DNA of 64,000 bases. Source: JACMLD01 sp044227095. Its GTDB lineage: Bacteria; Bacteroidota; Bacteroidia; Chitinophagales; Chitinophagaceae. Below the pieces are notes generated by a model that saw only the letters and a list, made by a program, of their open reading frames with translations, was not told the origin of the DNA and did no database searches. The number at the start of each line of letters is the position of its first letter. Within the stretch, counting starts at the first letter, position 1. Below are positions 9,036 to 19,000 of this stretch, piece by piece. A program made the translations under genes and the position numbers. Location: the NCBI GenBank assembly GCA_044227095.1, contig JBGAFV010000001.1, forward strand, positions 2,356,001 through 2,420,000. Direction: 5' to 3'.

Positions 9036-9749
9036 ATGAACAAACTCCTTTTCCTGACAGCATTGGTTATAACAGTTTCTTCCTGCCATTATGTAAATGG
9101 AAGGCATATTTCGGGTAATGGAAATATTACTACTGAGCAACGTAGTGTAACAAGTTTTACCGGAGTTGAAACACATGGCTCAATAGATATTATAGCATCG
9201 CAGGGAAATTTTAATGTAAAAATAGAAACCGATCAAAACCTGTTGCAGTATATAGAAACCTATGTAGAAAACGGAAGGTTGATTGTGCGGTTTAAACAAG
9301 GAATATCATTGTCTAATTTCCGTGGTGCAAAAGCTTACGTATCTGCTCCGCAGTTAAATGCTTTTGAAACACATGGAAGTGGTGATATTAACAGCCAGGG
9401 AAAAATTTCAGATCCTAATAAAATATCTATTGGCGTTTCAGGCAGTGGCGATATAAACCTTGAACTGGATTGCCCTGATATAACAACCGAAACACATGGT
9501 AGCGGAAATATTACATTAGCGGGCGAAACAAAAAGCCTCACTTGCAAAACAAATGGAAGCGGCGATTTAAAAGCTGCTAACCTTAAAGCAGAAAATGTAA
9601 AAACTTCTATACATGGTAGTGGCGATAATGAAGTTTTTGCCAGCGAATCTCTTGACGTAGAAATTTCCGGCAGCGGAGATGTGCATTATAGGGGAGAACC
9701 AAAAATATCTACTTCCGTTCATGGAAGTGGGTCTGTGTCTAAGATGTAA
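9036..9749 (+). CDS. GIN-domain (DUF2807) lipoprotein, HGSG-repeat version
   Basis: 237 residues from the ATG at 9036, which gives a signal peptide with lipobox-like VSSC (C17); 40 further codons upstream are open but encode no signal. It is a DUF2807 protein similar to the preceding gene over its whole length (shared IETDENLLQYIE/IETDQNLLQYIE), but its repeat core is THGSGD/SGSGD rather than SGAGD. The coordinated change across many repeats suggests gene conversion within each copy. It ends 19 bases before a strong bidirectional terminator. Confidence 0.88.
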   Translation: MNKLLFLTALVITVSSCHYVNGRHISGNGNITTEQRSVTSFTGVETHGSIDIIASQGNFNVKIETDQNLLQYIETYVENGRLIVRFKQGISLSNFRGAKAYVSAPQLNAFETHGSGDINSQGKISDPNKISIGVSGSGDINLELDCPDITTETHGSGNITLAGETKSLTCKTNGSGDLKAANLKAENVKTSIHGSGDNEVFASESLDVEISGSGDVHYRGEPKISTSVHGSGSVSKM

Positions 9750-9768
9750 ATGACTGTTTCATACAATT

Positions 9769-9800
9769 AAAAGCCGCTCAATATTTGTTGAGCGGCTTTT
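9769..9800. terminator. Bidirectional rho-independent terminator
   Basis: Perfect 13-bp stem AAAAGCCGCTCAA/TTGAGCGGCTTTT with a 6-base loop, flanked by A and T runs on both sides. It separates the second GIN gene from the convergent barrel gene. Confidence 0.9.
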
Positions 9801-9851
9801 GATTTTCTTAACTAATTTCTATTTCTCATTCCATTAGCTCTCTTTTTTGCA

Positions 9852-10430
9852 TTACCAGTCTAATAAAACATTGAAGCCAATTGTTGTAAACTTATCTTTT
9901 TCCAATCCTTTTTTATAAAATAGCCCTACGGTGATACCATGCCCGTACCAATTTTCATTTGATGAACTAAAACGAACGCCTGCCCTGGCTATCGGACCAT
10001 AACTGGCACCATTAAAATCGGAATATGAGCTATGTGATATATTCACTTTATAATACCCGAAACCAAGCCCAAAATATCCGCCGAAATTATTTTCATTATC
10101 AATGGTGCTTTTGCAGCCAATATTATAATCGAGTACCACAGGTAAGTCATAGGCAAAAGCAATACCTGCATCATTGCCATAGGTATTAGACATTATACCA
10201 ACACCAATACCCAATGGCAGACCAACACTAATAGAAGAATTTTCATTTTCTACAAAATTGTAACGCGGAAAATAAGACAGGTTGGTTTGTGCCATTGTTA
10301 ATGTGCCACCTCCTGTTTTACCATTCAGAACAGATATGTTGGTGCCAAATGCATGCATTAAGTTTTGTGAATAAATTTTCAGCGGTAGCATGAAAATAAT
10401 AGTAATAGCAAAAAATAAAATCCTGCGCAT
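9852..10430 (-). CDS. Predicted outer-membrane beta-barrel protein
   Basis: 192 residues with a signal peptide (to about residue 22, ending YSQ). The mature part alternates glycine/aromatic-rich strands (GIGVGIMSNTYG, GGYFGLGFGYYKV, YGPIARAGVRFSS, GHGITVGLFYKKG) and ends in a strand finishing NVLLDW, an aromatic C-terminus that suits BAM-mediated insertion. It is a small 8- to 10-stranded porin-like barrel of unknown role. It is convergent with the GIN genes and 48 bases downstream of the TonB-C gene, with which it may be co-transcribed. Confidence 0.65.
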   Translation of the reverse strand: MRRILFFAITIIFMLPLKIYSQNLMHAFGTNISVLNGKTGGGTLTMAQTNLSYFPRYNFVENENSSISVGLPLGIGVGIMSNTYGNDAGIAFAYDLPVVLDYNIGCKSTIDNENNFGGYFGLGFGYYKVNISHSSYSDFNGASYGPIARAGVRFSSSNENWYGHGITVGLFYKKGLEKDKFTTIGFNVLLDW

Positions 10431-10478
10431 AATGAAGGGAATTTTTTTAGATTAGGGTCGTCGATTTAATTATCGAAA

Positions 10479-11240
10479 TCAGGGCTTCTTCTTTTTATCT
10501 TCCGGGATCAGAAACGTGATGGGTTGCATTATAAAATAAGGTATGGGAACATTTTGTTGTATTGCAGGTTCCCAATCGGGGCTGCCAATCAATACCTGCA
10601 TGGCTTCTGTTTCACATTGCCTGCACCTGGGTGTAGACGAAACAACTTTTACATTGCTAATAACGCCTTCTTCGCTTACTTTAAAACTAAGCAATACCCG
10701 AACTTCGCCGGCTGGTACATTAGGATCGTCAATAACAGTTCGGTTAAGTTTTTTACTTAAATATTTTTGCCAGCCTTCAGACCCGCCCTTAAAGCGGGCG
10801 GGCTTCATTACAATATAATTTTTGATTTCCGCGCCACTTTCGTCCCAACCCTTCTGATCTTTTACTTCCTGCTTTTCATTGAAACTGGCCCAGGATTTTT
10901 TCTTTCCACTTTTATAGTAATAAGTTGCTTCATCAGGTTTGCCATCGGTGTATGATGCAACAATAAGCAATTTACCGTCCTCGGAATAATTATTAAAACT
11001 CCCAACAGGCGTTTTTATAGAGTTATCTGCATAATCGCCTTCCGATTTCAGCACGCCTGTTTTCATATAAAAATCTTTTCCATGCCAGGCATTATTAAGG
11101 CGGTACATTTTTACACAGTTATAAGCACTGTCTTTGGTAGTTTGATGACCGTCTTTGGCAACAAATATAAATGTGGTATCTGTTTGACAGAATGAATTTT
11201 TGCAATAACCAATAAGTAGTAAGCAATAAAACAATTTCAT
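10479..11240 (-). CDS. TonB C-terminal domain protein with N-terminal MORN-like repeats
   Basis: 253 residues, signal peptide at 1-18. Residues about 60-140 have MORN-like antitoxin/YwqK-type turns (SEGDYADNSIKTPVGSFNNYSEDGKLLIVASY, DGKPDEATYYYKSGKKK). Residues about 150-247 form a TonB C-terminal domain: ARFKGGSEGWQKYLSKKL, then VLLSFKVSEEGVISNVKVV and CETEAMQVLIGSPDWEPA. Such proteins are periplasmic and probably bind outer-membrane receptors or peptidoglycan rather than transduce energy, because no transmembrane anchor beyond the signal is visible. A GC-rich perfect 7-bp inverted repeat lies inside the gene at 10782-10802, encoding the KPARFKGG segment. Confidence 0.75.
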   Translation of the reverse strand: MKLFYCLLLIGYCKNSFCQTDTTFIFVAKDGHQTTKDSAYNCVKMYRLNNAWHGKDFYMKTGVLKSEGDYADNSIKTPVGSFNNYSEDGKLLIVASYTDGKPDEATYYYKSGKKKSWASFNEKQEVKDQKGWDESGAEIKNYIVMKPARFKGGSEGWQKYLSKKLNRTVIDDPNVPAGEVRVLLSFKVSEEGVISNVKVVSSTPRCRQCETEAMQVLIGSPDWEPAIQQNVPIPYFIMQPITFLIPEDKKKKP

Positions 11241-11422
11241 AAGGGAAATCGGTTAGATTTTTTGTGGTTTTAATTATGTGTCCGAAAGATAACGAAATAC
11301 GGTAAGTCTAAATTGTATTTTTATTTTTTCCGAAGTTGAGATATGGAAATAAATATATATGCGTCAATTCCTAGGTGTATGTTTTTATTGTATTATATTA
11401 ATCCTCTTATAATGATAGTTTG

Positions 11423-11459
11423 TTTCGTCATGCTTCGTGGGACACGAACCATGACGAAA
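11423..11459. repeat. Long hairpin, dispersed TTCGTG/CACGAA type
   Basis: TTTCGTCATG pairs with CATGACGAAA (10 bp); after one C/C mismatch TTCGTG pairs with CACGAA around a GGA loop. It lies downstream of the M28 gene in a gene-poor 254-base gap. A related copy is at 55841-55862. Confidence 0.8.
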
Positions 11460-11494
11460 TTTTCCTTTGCGCCCTTTGCGAGAAATAATGTCGT

Positions 11495-13156
11495 CTATTT
11501 CTCCCTTATTGCCTTAAACTCGCTTCCATTGTGCCATTTCGGCCAATCATGGCTGTATGCCAATTCTTTTCCCAGCCCAAATAGTAATTGCAAATCTTCT
11601 ACTGCACCGGTGAGGTTCCAGGTATTTGCGTTGTATTCATCTGCGGGGCGATGATAATATTTTTCAGTGTATTCTTCTTCACGTTGCTTGCCATACTCTT
11701 TGCCTTTTTCTGCATGGTCTAAACCGGCGCTAATGGTAATGGAGGGAACACCCACTTTTGCAAAATTGAAATGGTCTGAACGAAAATAATGGCCTGCTTC
11801 CGGATGCAGCTCTGGTGCAATATAGCGACCTTGCTTTTTCAATTCGGCTTCCAGCATGTCTTCCAGTTCAGACTGCCCTTTTCCACCGCTAATGCCCAGG
11901 TCTTTTGTTTTGCCAATAATATTAACGCCATCAATATTGATATTAGCAACAGTTTTGGCCAATGGATACACCGGGTTCTTTCCATAATATTCTGAACCCA
12001 GCAAGCCTTGCTCTTCTGCAGTAACCGATAAGAACACGATTGTTCTTTCGGGTTTTTCTTTTAGCGATTGAAAGGCTTTTGCAATTTCAATAATTGAAAT
12101 TACGCCGCTGGCATTATCCAATGCACCATTGTAAATAGAATCGCCTTTTTCATCCGGCTTGCCAATACCTAAATGATCCCAATGAGCAGTATAGATAATA
12201 TATTCATCCGGATATTTAGTGCCTGTTATTTTTGCAATCACATTGTGAGAAGTATTGAACACTGCATTTACTTTAATGCTTGCAGATAATTGTACACCCA
12301 GCGTCTCAGGTTTAAAACCGCGTTGGTTAGCTTTTGTATACAAAGAAGTATCTTTTCCCGAAGCTTCCAATATTTTCTTTGCGGCATCTGCACTTACCCA
12401 ACCCATTAGCGGGCAATTATAAGCTGTACTTTTTCTTGTATCCAGGTGCAATTTTGTTCCGCCATTAGAATTTTGTACCACATTAAATGGATAAGAAGCT
12501 GCGGCTGTATTGTGAATTATCAAACATCCCTTTGCGCCCTGGCGTGCCGCTTCTTCAAACTTATATGTCCAGCGGCCATAGTAAGTCATTTCTTTTCCTT
12601 TAAACAAACTGGTGTCGCCCACTGTAAAACCCGGATCGTTCACCATTACCAGAACAATTTTTCCTTTTACGTCAAGGCCGGCATAATCGTTCCAGTTGTT
12701 TTCGGGGGCTACCACGCCAAAGCCTGCAAATACAACTTCGGTATTATTTATTACTACAGGCGTATCTGTTTGCTTGGTCCAGATAACATAATCAGTCATG
12801 TTCTGAAATGCAAGCTCTCCTTTAGCTGTTTTAATTTTTAAAACAGGCGGAGTGGCAGGTTTTATTTCTACCATGGGCACATCCTGCACATAGCTATTGC
12901 CATTGCCGGGTTCTAACCCAAGCGATTTAAACTGCGATTGAATATATTCTACCGTACGTGTTTCGCCCAATGTAAAAGGCCTTCTGCCCTGGAAAGAATC
13001 AGTAGAAAGAAAAGCAATCTTTTTTGCCAGAGAGTCGGCGTTGATTACCGATGCACTTTCATTGCTTTTGCCTGCATTTGATGTGGGCTCATTAGAATTA
13101 CATGCTGCCAAACAAAACAGCAGGCATGCGCCGGTAAAATATAAAACAGTTTTCAT
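11495..13156 (-). CDS. M28-family zinc aminopeptidase, lipoprotein with PA domain
   Basis: 553 residues. Lipobox LAAC makes C19 the probable lipid anchor. Residues about 120-260 look like a protease-associated domain; the M28 catalytic domain follows with zinc ligands and base in order: AHWDH (H325), ALDNASG (D347), TAEEQG (E381/E382), NIDGVN, and YHRPADEY near the C-terminus. It is expected to trim N-terminal residues from peptides outside the inner membrane. A second M28 enzyme (24003-25355) lacks the PA domain and lipobox. Upstream is a repeat-bearing gap before pbpC, so it probably has its own promoter. Confidence 0.9.
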   Translation of the reverse strand: MKTVLYFTGACLLFCLAACNSNEPTSNAGKSNESASVINADSLAKKIAFLSTDSFQGRRPFTLGETRTVEYIQSQFKSLGLEPGNGNSYVQDVPMVEIKPATPPVLKIKTAKGELAFQNMTDYVIWTKQTDTPVVINNTEVVFAGFGVVAPENNWNDYAGLDVKGKIVLVMVNDPGFTVGDTSLFKGKEMTYYGRWTYKFEEAARQGAKGCLIIHNTAAASYPFNVVQNSNGGTKLHLDTRKSTAYNCPLMGWVSADAAKKILEASGKDTSLYTKANQRGFKPETLGVQLSASIKVNAVFNTSHNVIAKITGTKYPDEYIIYTAHWDHLGIGKPDEKGDSIYNGALDNASGVISIIEIAKAFQSLKEKPERTIVFLSVTAEEQGLLGSEYYGKNPVYPLAKTVANINIDGVNIIGKTKDLGISGGKGQSELEDMLEAELKKQGRYIAPELHPEAGHYFRSDHFNFAKVGVPSITISAGLDHAEKGKEYGKQREEEYTEKYYHRPADEYNANTWNLTGAVEDLQLLFGLGKELAYSHDWPKWHNGSEFKAIREK

Positions 13157-13476
13157 GAAATGGAAGTTTTAGTGAAAATAAGAAAAATGTAAGACAACCT
13201 TGATTCAGTTGATATACCAGGCTATTCAAATGTTATGCATGAAGAAGCTTTTGTGGTGAAGAAAAAGCATTAGTCTGATTAGAATTCGCTTGGCATTTTT
13301 GGCAGCTTCTCATATCCCTCCTTCGTCGGGATGACAAAAAAGCGAATGGATGACAAAAAGGGAATGGATCACAAAGGCAGTTGATATTGTTACACAATAA
13401 AGTAAGGCGCAAAATAATGACCTGCTTCTTGCCTGAAGACTATCCTTTTAATCCCTTAAATCCACCCAAATCCTCG
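13157..13476. repeat. Gap with degenerate CTTCGTCGGGATGACAAA repeat
   Basis: No gene seen. Near 13317-13380 the sequence reads CCCTCCTTCGTCGGGATGAC followed by two more GGATGACAAA/GGATCACAAA echoes. This resembles a very widespread bacterial intergenic repeat; here it is degraded. Confidence 0.45.
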
Positions 13477-15792
13477 TCATAGATTAACATACTTCACCGT
13501 AATCCATACATCCCTGTTTCTTCCTTTATCATCTGTGCATGAAATTTTTACAGGGCCTTCATCTGGCACAAAAAATTGTTTTTGCCCGATAGCGCATGAT
13601 TTGTAAAACTTATTGTTGATATACCAATACAACATATTGGCATCTGCAGCAGCACGGCAAACCAGCTGCAAAGGTTCAGGATGTTTTTTGCTAATGAGGT
13701 ACTCCGTTCCATTTGATGGAGAAGTTATTTGTGGTGCACCTTCTTTAAATATTTTTTCGCAAGCGGAATTGTGTGGCGGTATATGCGCATACACCACTTT
13801 GTTATCCTGCATCCAGGCCTGCATTTCAGGTGCAATCATTTTATACAGTTTCTTTTTATAGCCGGTAGCAGGCACACAACTCTGACAATAAGAAATTGTT
13901 TCGTCTGCATTTACCATTATCTCTTGCATATTGTCGCATTTTTTTGCAGACGAGATCAAGGGAATAAAATAATCTGTAACAATATTTGTACAATAATCGT
14001 TTGGTGGCAAACCAGTTTCAGAGCAAACCTGTCTTATATCGCAATCTTTAGGTTGAGTGTACCAATCCTGGTCGCTATCATAATCAATAGTATTAAAGAT
14101 TTTGAAGAGCAGTGGCGTAGCAATATTGGCGCCGCTCAGTTCCGGTATGCCCTGTGCAGAAAAATTACCTGTCCATATGCCTATTGTATAATGTTTATTA
14201 TAGCCAATGCTCCATGCATCTCTTCTTCCGTAAGATGTACCTGTTTTCCATGCAATCTTGGGCATGTGTTCGGTACTGCCCCAGCTAATTGGAAAATCGG
14301 GCCGGTTTACTTTTGACAATGTTTCATTGATCATAAAGTTTGCAGCAATTGTTAATACTTTTACTTTTTTATGTAAGGTATCAGCCTGGCAATAAGAAGG
14401 CTGCACATAAACACCTTCATTGGCAAAAGCACTGTACAAGCCCGTTAGTTCTTCCAGCGTTGCGCCGCACCCACCAAGTATTAATGAGAGTCCAAGCTTT
14501 TGCTGATCTCTTCTTACCTGTTCAAAATTGCAGGCTACTAATTTTTGTACCAGTTTATCTTTACCTAATACCCGTAAACTTTTTACCGCAGGAATATTAA
14601 GCGAATGCTCCAATGCATATTCCATGCTTACATAACCATTGAATTTCTTATCATAGTTTTCTGGCGCATAGCCCTGGTAGTTAACCGCTACATCGGAGAT
14701 AATTGTTTTTGGTGTAAGCAAACCTTCGTCAATACAGAGGCCATACAAAAGTGGTTTTAAAGTACTACCTGGTTGACGAATAGCTGCTGCACCATTTACC
14801 TGGCCCGCATCTATTGTGTCTTTAAAATTTGCAGAACCCGTATAAGCAATTACATTATGGGTTTGATTGTTGATGACAATCACCGCAGCATTGCGAATAT
14901 TTTTCAACGTTATTGTTCTTGAATAATCGGCCACAAGTTTCTCCACCTTGTCCTGCGTGTTCATGTCAATATAAGTCTTTATAATCGGGCCTTCCCGCAT
15001 CTTTAATTTATAAGAAAGGTGTGGAATGTATTCCGGAACTGTGCCGCGTATGGCGGTCAAAGGTTCGTCAAGCGCATCTTTTATTTCTTTTTGTGTAAAT
15101 ACTTTGTCCCTTGCAAATTTTTGCAGCCAAAGGTTTCTTTCTTTTACAATAAGATCGTTATTGCGCCCAATTACTAAAGAAGATGGCCTGTTGGGTATTA
15201 TACTTAAAGCAGTAATTTCTGCCAGCGATAAATGATCCGGGTTCTTTTTAAAATAAAGAATAGAAGCAGATTTTACACCTTCTATATTGCCACCGTATGG
15301 TACAAGATTAAGATAGAGTTGCAGTATTTCGTCTTTGCTGTATTGTAGTTCCAGTTGCAATGCACGGAACATTTCTATAAGTTTATTAAAGTAGGTCCTT
15401 CTTTTTGGTTCCAGCGCTCTTGCCACCTGCATGGTTATGGTTGATGCGCCGGATGTTCGTTTTAGCCGGAATATATTTTTAGTAAAAGCCCTTGTAATGG
15501 CAAACAGGTTAATGCCGGGATGGTAATAAAAATATTTATCTTCCTTTTCAATAATTGTTTTCCTAAGCAAAGGAGAAATTTCATTCAACTCTGTTTTCAT
15601 TCGCCATTGCTGATCTTTTGTAAGAAAAGCATGTATTACTTCACCTTTATTATCTGTAACAATTGTGGAGTATTCAATCTTAGTAGGAACAGGAAAAATA
15701 AAGTTGAGAAGAAAAAAAAGAACAATCAATGCCGCAACACCAATGATTATTTTTCTAAAAAACCTTTTTATATAAGCTGAATTAAACCGCAT
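13477..15792 (-). CDS. pbpC: Penicillin-binding protein 1C (bifunctional glycosyltransferase/transpeptidase)
   Basis: 771 residues from the ATG at 15790-15792 (a TTG nine codons upstream is less likely). A membrane anchor (about 16-35) is followed by the GT51 glycosyltransferase with EKEDKYFYYHPG (catalytic E84) and TSGASTITMQ. The transpeptidase has S343-T-L-K346, SLN at 397-399 and KTGTS at 516-520. The C-terminal part is cysteine-containing and ends with a BiPBP_C-like beta domain. It polymerises and crosslinks peptidoglycan on the outer face of the inner membrane. The divergent neighbour is an alpha-2-macroglobulin gene, the same pairing as E. coli pbpC-yfhM. Confidence 0.94.
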   Translation of the reverse strand: MRFNSAYIKRFFRKIIIGVAALIVLFFLLNFIFPVPTKIEYSTIVTDNKGEVIHAFLTKDQQWRMKTELNEISPLLRKTIIEKEDKYFYYHPGINLFAITRAFTKNIFRLKRTSGASTITMQVARALEPKRRTYFNKLIEMFRALQLELQYSKDEILQLYLNLVPYGGNIEGVKSASILYFKKNPDHLSLAEITALSIIPNRPSSLVIGRNNDLIVKERNLWLQKFARDKVFTQKEIKDALDEPLTAIRGTVPEYIPHLSYKLKMREGPIIKTYIDMNTQDKVEKLVADYSRTITLKNIRNAAVIVINNQTHNVIAYTGSANFKDTIDAGQVNGAAAIRQPGSTLKPLLYGLCIDEGLLTPKTIISDVAVNYQGYAPENYDKKFNGYVSMEYALEHSLNIPAVKSLRVLGKDKLVQKLVACNFEQVRRDQQKLGLSLILGGCGATLEELTGLYSAFANEGVYVQPSYCQADTLHKKVKVLTIAANFMINETLSKVNRPDFPISWGSTEHMPKIAWKTGTSYGRRDAWSIGYNKHYTIGIWTGNFSAQGIPELSGANIATPLLFKIFNTIDYDSDQDWYTQPKDCDIRQVCSETGLPPNDYCTNIVTDYFIPLISSAKKCDNMQEIMVNADETISYCQSCVPATGYKKKLYKMIAPEMQAWMQDNKVVYAHIPPHNSACEKIFKEGAPQITSPSNGTEYLISKKHPEPLQLVCRAAADANMLYWYINNKFYKSCAIGQKQFFVPDEGPVKISCTDDKGRNRDVWITVKYVNL

Positions 15793-16032
15793 GTTCTGCG
15801 CAAATGTATCAATTAACAAATCCTTATCGCATCAAATTTGTAAAGAAAGCCGCTTGCTCTATACCTTTCCTTTGTAATTATTATTACCATGGCACCGCAA
15901 GGGCATCCTCCATAAGTGTTCCCCTCTAAATTTCAGGCATTCTTTTTTAAATAAAATTAATCAAGCCTGTTTTTTACAATCATTTTAGTATTTTAACACT
16001 GGTTTTTAAAAACACCTTAACCAAACCTCTAT

Positions 16033-19000
16033 ATGCGTATCGCAAAACTTTTTGTAATTCCGGTAATCATCGGGATTATTTTTTTGTATGGCTGTAACCG
16101 CCAGGCCGTTGCTCTAGATTATACCAATGCAAAAGATGAAGTTCCCCAGCTCGGAAACCTTGTGTTCCGGTTTAATAAACCGCTTGTGAATGACTCACTC
16201 CTTAACCGGTGGGATTCTACTGAGTATATTTCTTTTGAACCAAAGATTCCCGGCCGCTTCCGCTGGGAGCATGGGGACGAACTCGTTTTTTCTCCCGCAA
16301 GGCCATTGACTGCTGCCACAACATACAAAGCAAAACTTGGCAGCGAATTGTTGCGCTATTCAAAATTTGGAAAGGTTGAGAAAGGCGATAACCTTGTCTT
16401 TAGTACACCCGATCTTAAACTTGAAAATACCAACACTACCTGGGTATTGCAGGATGAAAACAGTAAGGTGGCTGTTCCGGAAGTTGATCTTTATTTCAAT
16501 TACCCTGTAAACCCAGGCACGTTAAAAGATAAATTGGCCGTTACTGTTGATGGAAAGACTGCAAATTATACTTTGCAAACGGTATCAGATGATAATAAGA
16601 TTTCGCTTCGCCTTACAGGTTTGCCAACAGAAGACAGGGATTACGAAGTAAAAGTTAGTCTCGATAAAGGTTTGATACCACAAGGGGGAACCAATGCCAC
16701 AAAAGAGAAATCAGAAATAAAAGCGCTGATTCCTTCGCCATTTAATCTTACTGTCAACGATGTTAATTCCGAACACGACGGAACAACCGGAACCATTACC
16801 ATAAGAACAAGTCAACAGGTGTCTTCAGAAAACCTTGCCTCCTTTATAAAATTTGAACCAGCGGTTAAGTTTACTGTTGAACCTTCTGATGATGGCTTTA
16901 TTATTAGCAGCGAAGGTTTTGATGCATCAAAAAGTTACGAGCTTACGCTAACCAAAGGCATACGCGGAAAAATTGGCGGCGTATTAAAAGATGAATACAA
17001 AAACAATTTTGCTTTTGGTAAAATGGAGCCTGCTGTAAGTTTTGTAAACAGGCAGGCAGTATATCTTGCCGGACAGGGTAATAAAAATATTGAAGTAAAA
17101 CTGGTAAGCGTAACAAAAGTAAAAGTTATCATTTCAAAAATTTATGAGAACAACCTGCTTGCTGCACAACGTGGTTACTATCCCAAAGAAAATAACAACG
17201 AAAGAGATTATTACGATGGCGAAGATGAAAGTGATGCAGTAGTGGGCGATGTGATTTATGAAAAAGAAATTGATACAAAGACTTTGCCTAAGAGCGGATC
17301 TGCACGTTTGTTCAATTTTAATATAGAAGACAAGCTGCCCGATTTTAAAGGCATTTATCACATCAAAATAAAGTCAACAGAAGATTATTGGGTAAGCGAC
17401 AGCCGGTTTATTTCATTGTCAGATTTTGGTTTGATTGCAAAAGAAGGCACAGACAAAATTTTTGTGTTTGTTAATTCGCTTAAAACCGCCATGCCCGTAA
17501 ATGGTGTAAACGTACTGGCTTATGGCGGCAATAATCAATTATTAGGAACAGCAGTTTCTAATGCTGATGGCGTTGCAGAAATAAATTATGCCAAAAAGGA
17601 ATTTGCAGGTTTCAGGCCGGCTATGATTATTGCTAAAACAGAAAATGATTTTAGCTACCTGCCATTTAATAGCACAAAAGTAAACATGAGTCGTTTTGAA
17701 ACAGGCGGCAAGCATATCAATTCAACAGGGCTTGATGCATTTATTTATGCAGAACGTGATATTTATCGCCCCGGTGAAAAAATAAATTTCTCTGTTGTAA
17801 TACGAGACAGGTTATGGAAATCTCCCGGCGAACTTCCGGTTAAATTGAAATTCTTATTGCCTAATGGCAAGGAATTAAAAACATTCCGTAAAAATTTAAA
17901 TGAACAGGGGTCGCTGGAAGGAAATGTAGATATAGCAGCATCTGCTATTACAGGAAGTTATTCGCTTGAAGTATATAATGGTAACGATGTATTGCTGGGC
18001 AGCCAGAATTTTATGGTAGAAGAGTTTGTGCCAGATCGCATTAAAGTAACTGCGAAGCTGGATAAAGAAAGCCTAAGCACTGGTGAATCAACCAAACTAA
18101 GCATCAATGCTGTTAACTTTTTTGGTCCGCCTGCTGCCAACAGAAATTATGAGTGTGAGATACAGGTAAAGCAAAATTCTTTCAACCCCAAAAAATATAC
18201 ACACTACAATTTTACAATTGCTAACCCGGGTATTGCATTTGACAAAGCTGTAAAGGAAGGCAAAACAGATGAAAGCGGTAATGCGAATGAAACTTTTACT
18301 GCCAAAGCAGAATACAAAAATGTTGGTTTGCTGCAGGCAAGTTTTTATACAACAGTATTTGATGAAACAGGAAGACCGGTTAGCAGAAGCACGTCTGCAG
18401 ATATTTATACGCAACAGGTATTTTTTGGTATTGGCGAAGATGGCTGGTGGTATTATCCGCTAAACCAGGCAATCAAATTTCCTTTAATAGCTATTAATAA
18501 AAGTGAACAGGTTACAACAACGCAGGCAAAGGTTGAGGTGATAAAACATGAATATAGAACAGTGCTTACAAAGAATGGCGAATACTTCCGCTATGAATCT
18601 CAGAAAGAAGATAAGATTGTAGCAAGTAATAACATTACAGTTTCCGGAGAGAATGCAAGTTTTGCATTTACACCCCGCACACCAGGTAATTATGAATTGC
18701 GTGTGTCTATACCCGGTGCAAACAGTTATGTAACAAAAGATTTCTACAGCTATGGTGGATGGGGCAACGATGACAACAGTTCTTTTGAAGTAAGCACCGA
18801 AGGCAATATTGATATTGATGTAGACAGGAATGCTTACAATGCCGGTGAAACTGCAAAAGTTTTATTTAAAACACCTTTTAGTGGAAAAATGCTGGTAACA
18901 ATGGAAACTGATAAAGTAGTTTCTTACCAGTACGTAAATGTAGATGGCAGGCAGGCATCGCTTGACTTGAAACTCACGACTGATCATTTGCCGAACGTAT

